NCBI RefSeq assembly: GCF_042683125.1 | Contig: NZ_JBHUIY010000007.1 | Location: 62,001 to 126,000, forward strand | Length of the DNA stretch: 64,000 bases | Source of the DNA: Phaeospirillum tilakii | GTDB lineage: Bacteria; Pseudomonadota; Alphaproteobacteria; Rhodospirillales; Magnetospirillaceae | Reading direction: 5' to 3' | Part shown: piece after piece, positions 63,586 to 64,000 of the stretch | Layout of the letters: each line of letters starts with the position of its first letter | Numbering within the stretch: the first letter of the stretch is position 1 | Translations under genes and position numbers: made by a program | The notes under the pieces: model-generated | Told to the model about the DNA's origin: nothing | What the model saw: the letters and a program-made list of their open reading frames with translations, nothing else | The model's database searches: none

Positions 63586-64000
63586 ATGCAGACTCCAACC
63601 GCAGCCACCGCTTCCGCCCCCGTCGCCGGGGCGGGGGGGGTCCTATCCGGCATTCGCGAGGCCGCCAGCGCCACCGGTGTGCCGTTCGAGTATCTGTTGG
63701 CCCAGGCCACCCGCGAAAGCGGGCTCGACCCGCAGGCGCTCAACAGCCGCTCGACCGCCTCGGGCCTGTTCCAGTTCACCAGCCAGACCTGGCTCGAGAT
63801 GATCCGCCGCCACGGCGCCAAGCATGGCCTGGGCGAGCAGGCGGCGGCGATCACCCGCGCCGCCAACGGCCGGCTCGACATCACCGACAAGGCGCTGAAG
63901 AAGGCGGTGCTCGACCTGCGCCACAATCCCGGCCTGTCGGCGATGATGGCGGCGGAATATGCCGGCGACAACGCCCGCATCCTCGAACGCCGGCTCGGCC
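63586..64000 (+). CDS. Transglycosylase SLT-domain protein (3' partial)
   Basis: 138 complete codons before the window edge, open to the end. After a short Ala/Gly-rich N-terminus, FEYLLAQATRESGLDPQALN has the catalytic Glu, and SRSTASGLFQFTSQTWLEMIRRHGAKHGLG gives the GLFQ motif of SLT lytic transglycosylases. No clear signal peptide is visible, which fits the flagellum-associated or cytoplasm-exposed subgroup, but the gene is incomplete. The start is ATG 63586. Confidence 0.82.
   Translation, partial: MQTPTAATASAPVAGAGGVLSGIREAASATGVPFEYLLAQATRESGLDPQALNSRSTASGLFQFTSQTWLEMIRRHGAKHGLGEQAAAITRAANGRLDITDKALKKAVLDLRHNPGLSAMMAAEYAGDNARILERRLG

Overview
The window is a high-GC chromosomal segment from an alphaproteobacterium, most likely a purple non-sulfur or related diazotroph of the Rhodospirillales. 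The evidence is a form II RuBisCO (cbbM) very close to the Rhodospirillum rubrum enzyme as I remember it, followed by phosphoribulokinase, a NifA with the alphaproteobacterial cysteine linker, a nifB-fdxN-nifZ-nifT cluster with a Shethna-type FeSII ferredoxin, oxygen-independent coproporphyrinogen oxidase (hemN), a periplasmic PHB depolymerase and bluB. Housekeeping genes (clpA, purB, fabI, aroC, guaB, purQL, minCDE) argue for a chromosome rather than a plasmid. No rRNA, tRNA, CRISPR array, intact insertion sequence or prophage was seen. nifHDK is not in the window.

Layout. 0-4.6 kb: clpA (5' cut by the window edge), bluB, purB. 4.8-8.9 kb: an overlapping set of two paralogous proteins resembling degenerate GGDEF-EAL proteins plus an ABC-2 exporter. 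9-15 kb: PHB depolymerase, lytic transglycosylase, nifA, a small HMA-like protein, and a TPR/radical-SAM/SPASM-like protein. 15.1-18.2 kb: an accessory minus-strand islet of lower GC coding for lipoproteins, a secreted protein, a Ser-tailed membrane protein and a Tat-type HExxH protein. 18.7-22.5 kb: a glycosyltransferase remnant, a patatin, fabI and aroC. 22.7-29.1 kb: a NifX-like protein, an Fnr-like regulator, hemN, a membrane protein, cbbM and cbbP. 29.3-38.6 kb: an aminotransferase, then the complete kdpFABCDE potassium system on the minus strand with a candidate KdpE operator and a 27-codon leader gene. 38.7-41.7 kb: a gamma-glutamyltransferase-like lipoprotein lacking the catalytic Thr, divergent from an M48 protease. 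41.8-45.5 kb: the nifB operon, with a consensus sigma-54 promoter and a NifA upstream activator site. 46.3-48.1 kb: minCDE. 48.6-54.3 kb: a chemoreceptor, a hybrid histidine kinase and an HD-GYP response regulator. 54.4-64 kb: modD with an ATP-grasp ligase, guaB, small proteins, an RluA-type pseudouridine synthase, bolA, purL/purQ, a DUF192 protein and a 3'-truncated transglycosylase.

How the parts fit. NifA at 11.2 kb should drive the nifB operon at 45.5 kb, because the promoter carries TGT-N10-ACA and TGGCAC-N5-TTGC. FdxN, NifZ, NifT, FeSII and a SIR2-like protein sit in that operon, and modD and the NifX-like protein are further metal or nitrogenase-linked functions nearby. The Fnr-like regulator, hemN and cbbM/cbbP fit an anaerobic phototrophic lifestyle.

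The most striking feature unexplained by genes is a family of structured intergenic repeats. Paired hairpins with compensatory variation lie mostly downstream of stop codons. In three places two copies form inverted termini around a conserved core of about 80 bp, and that core is inverted in one copy. The best candidates for undescribed biology are this repeat family, the degenerate GGDEF-EAL/ABC-2 operon and the lipoprotein/HExxH islet.
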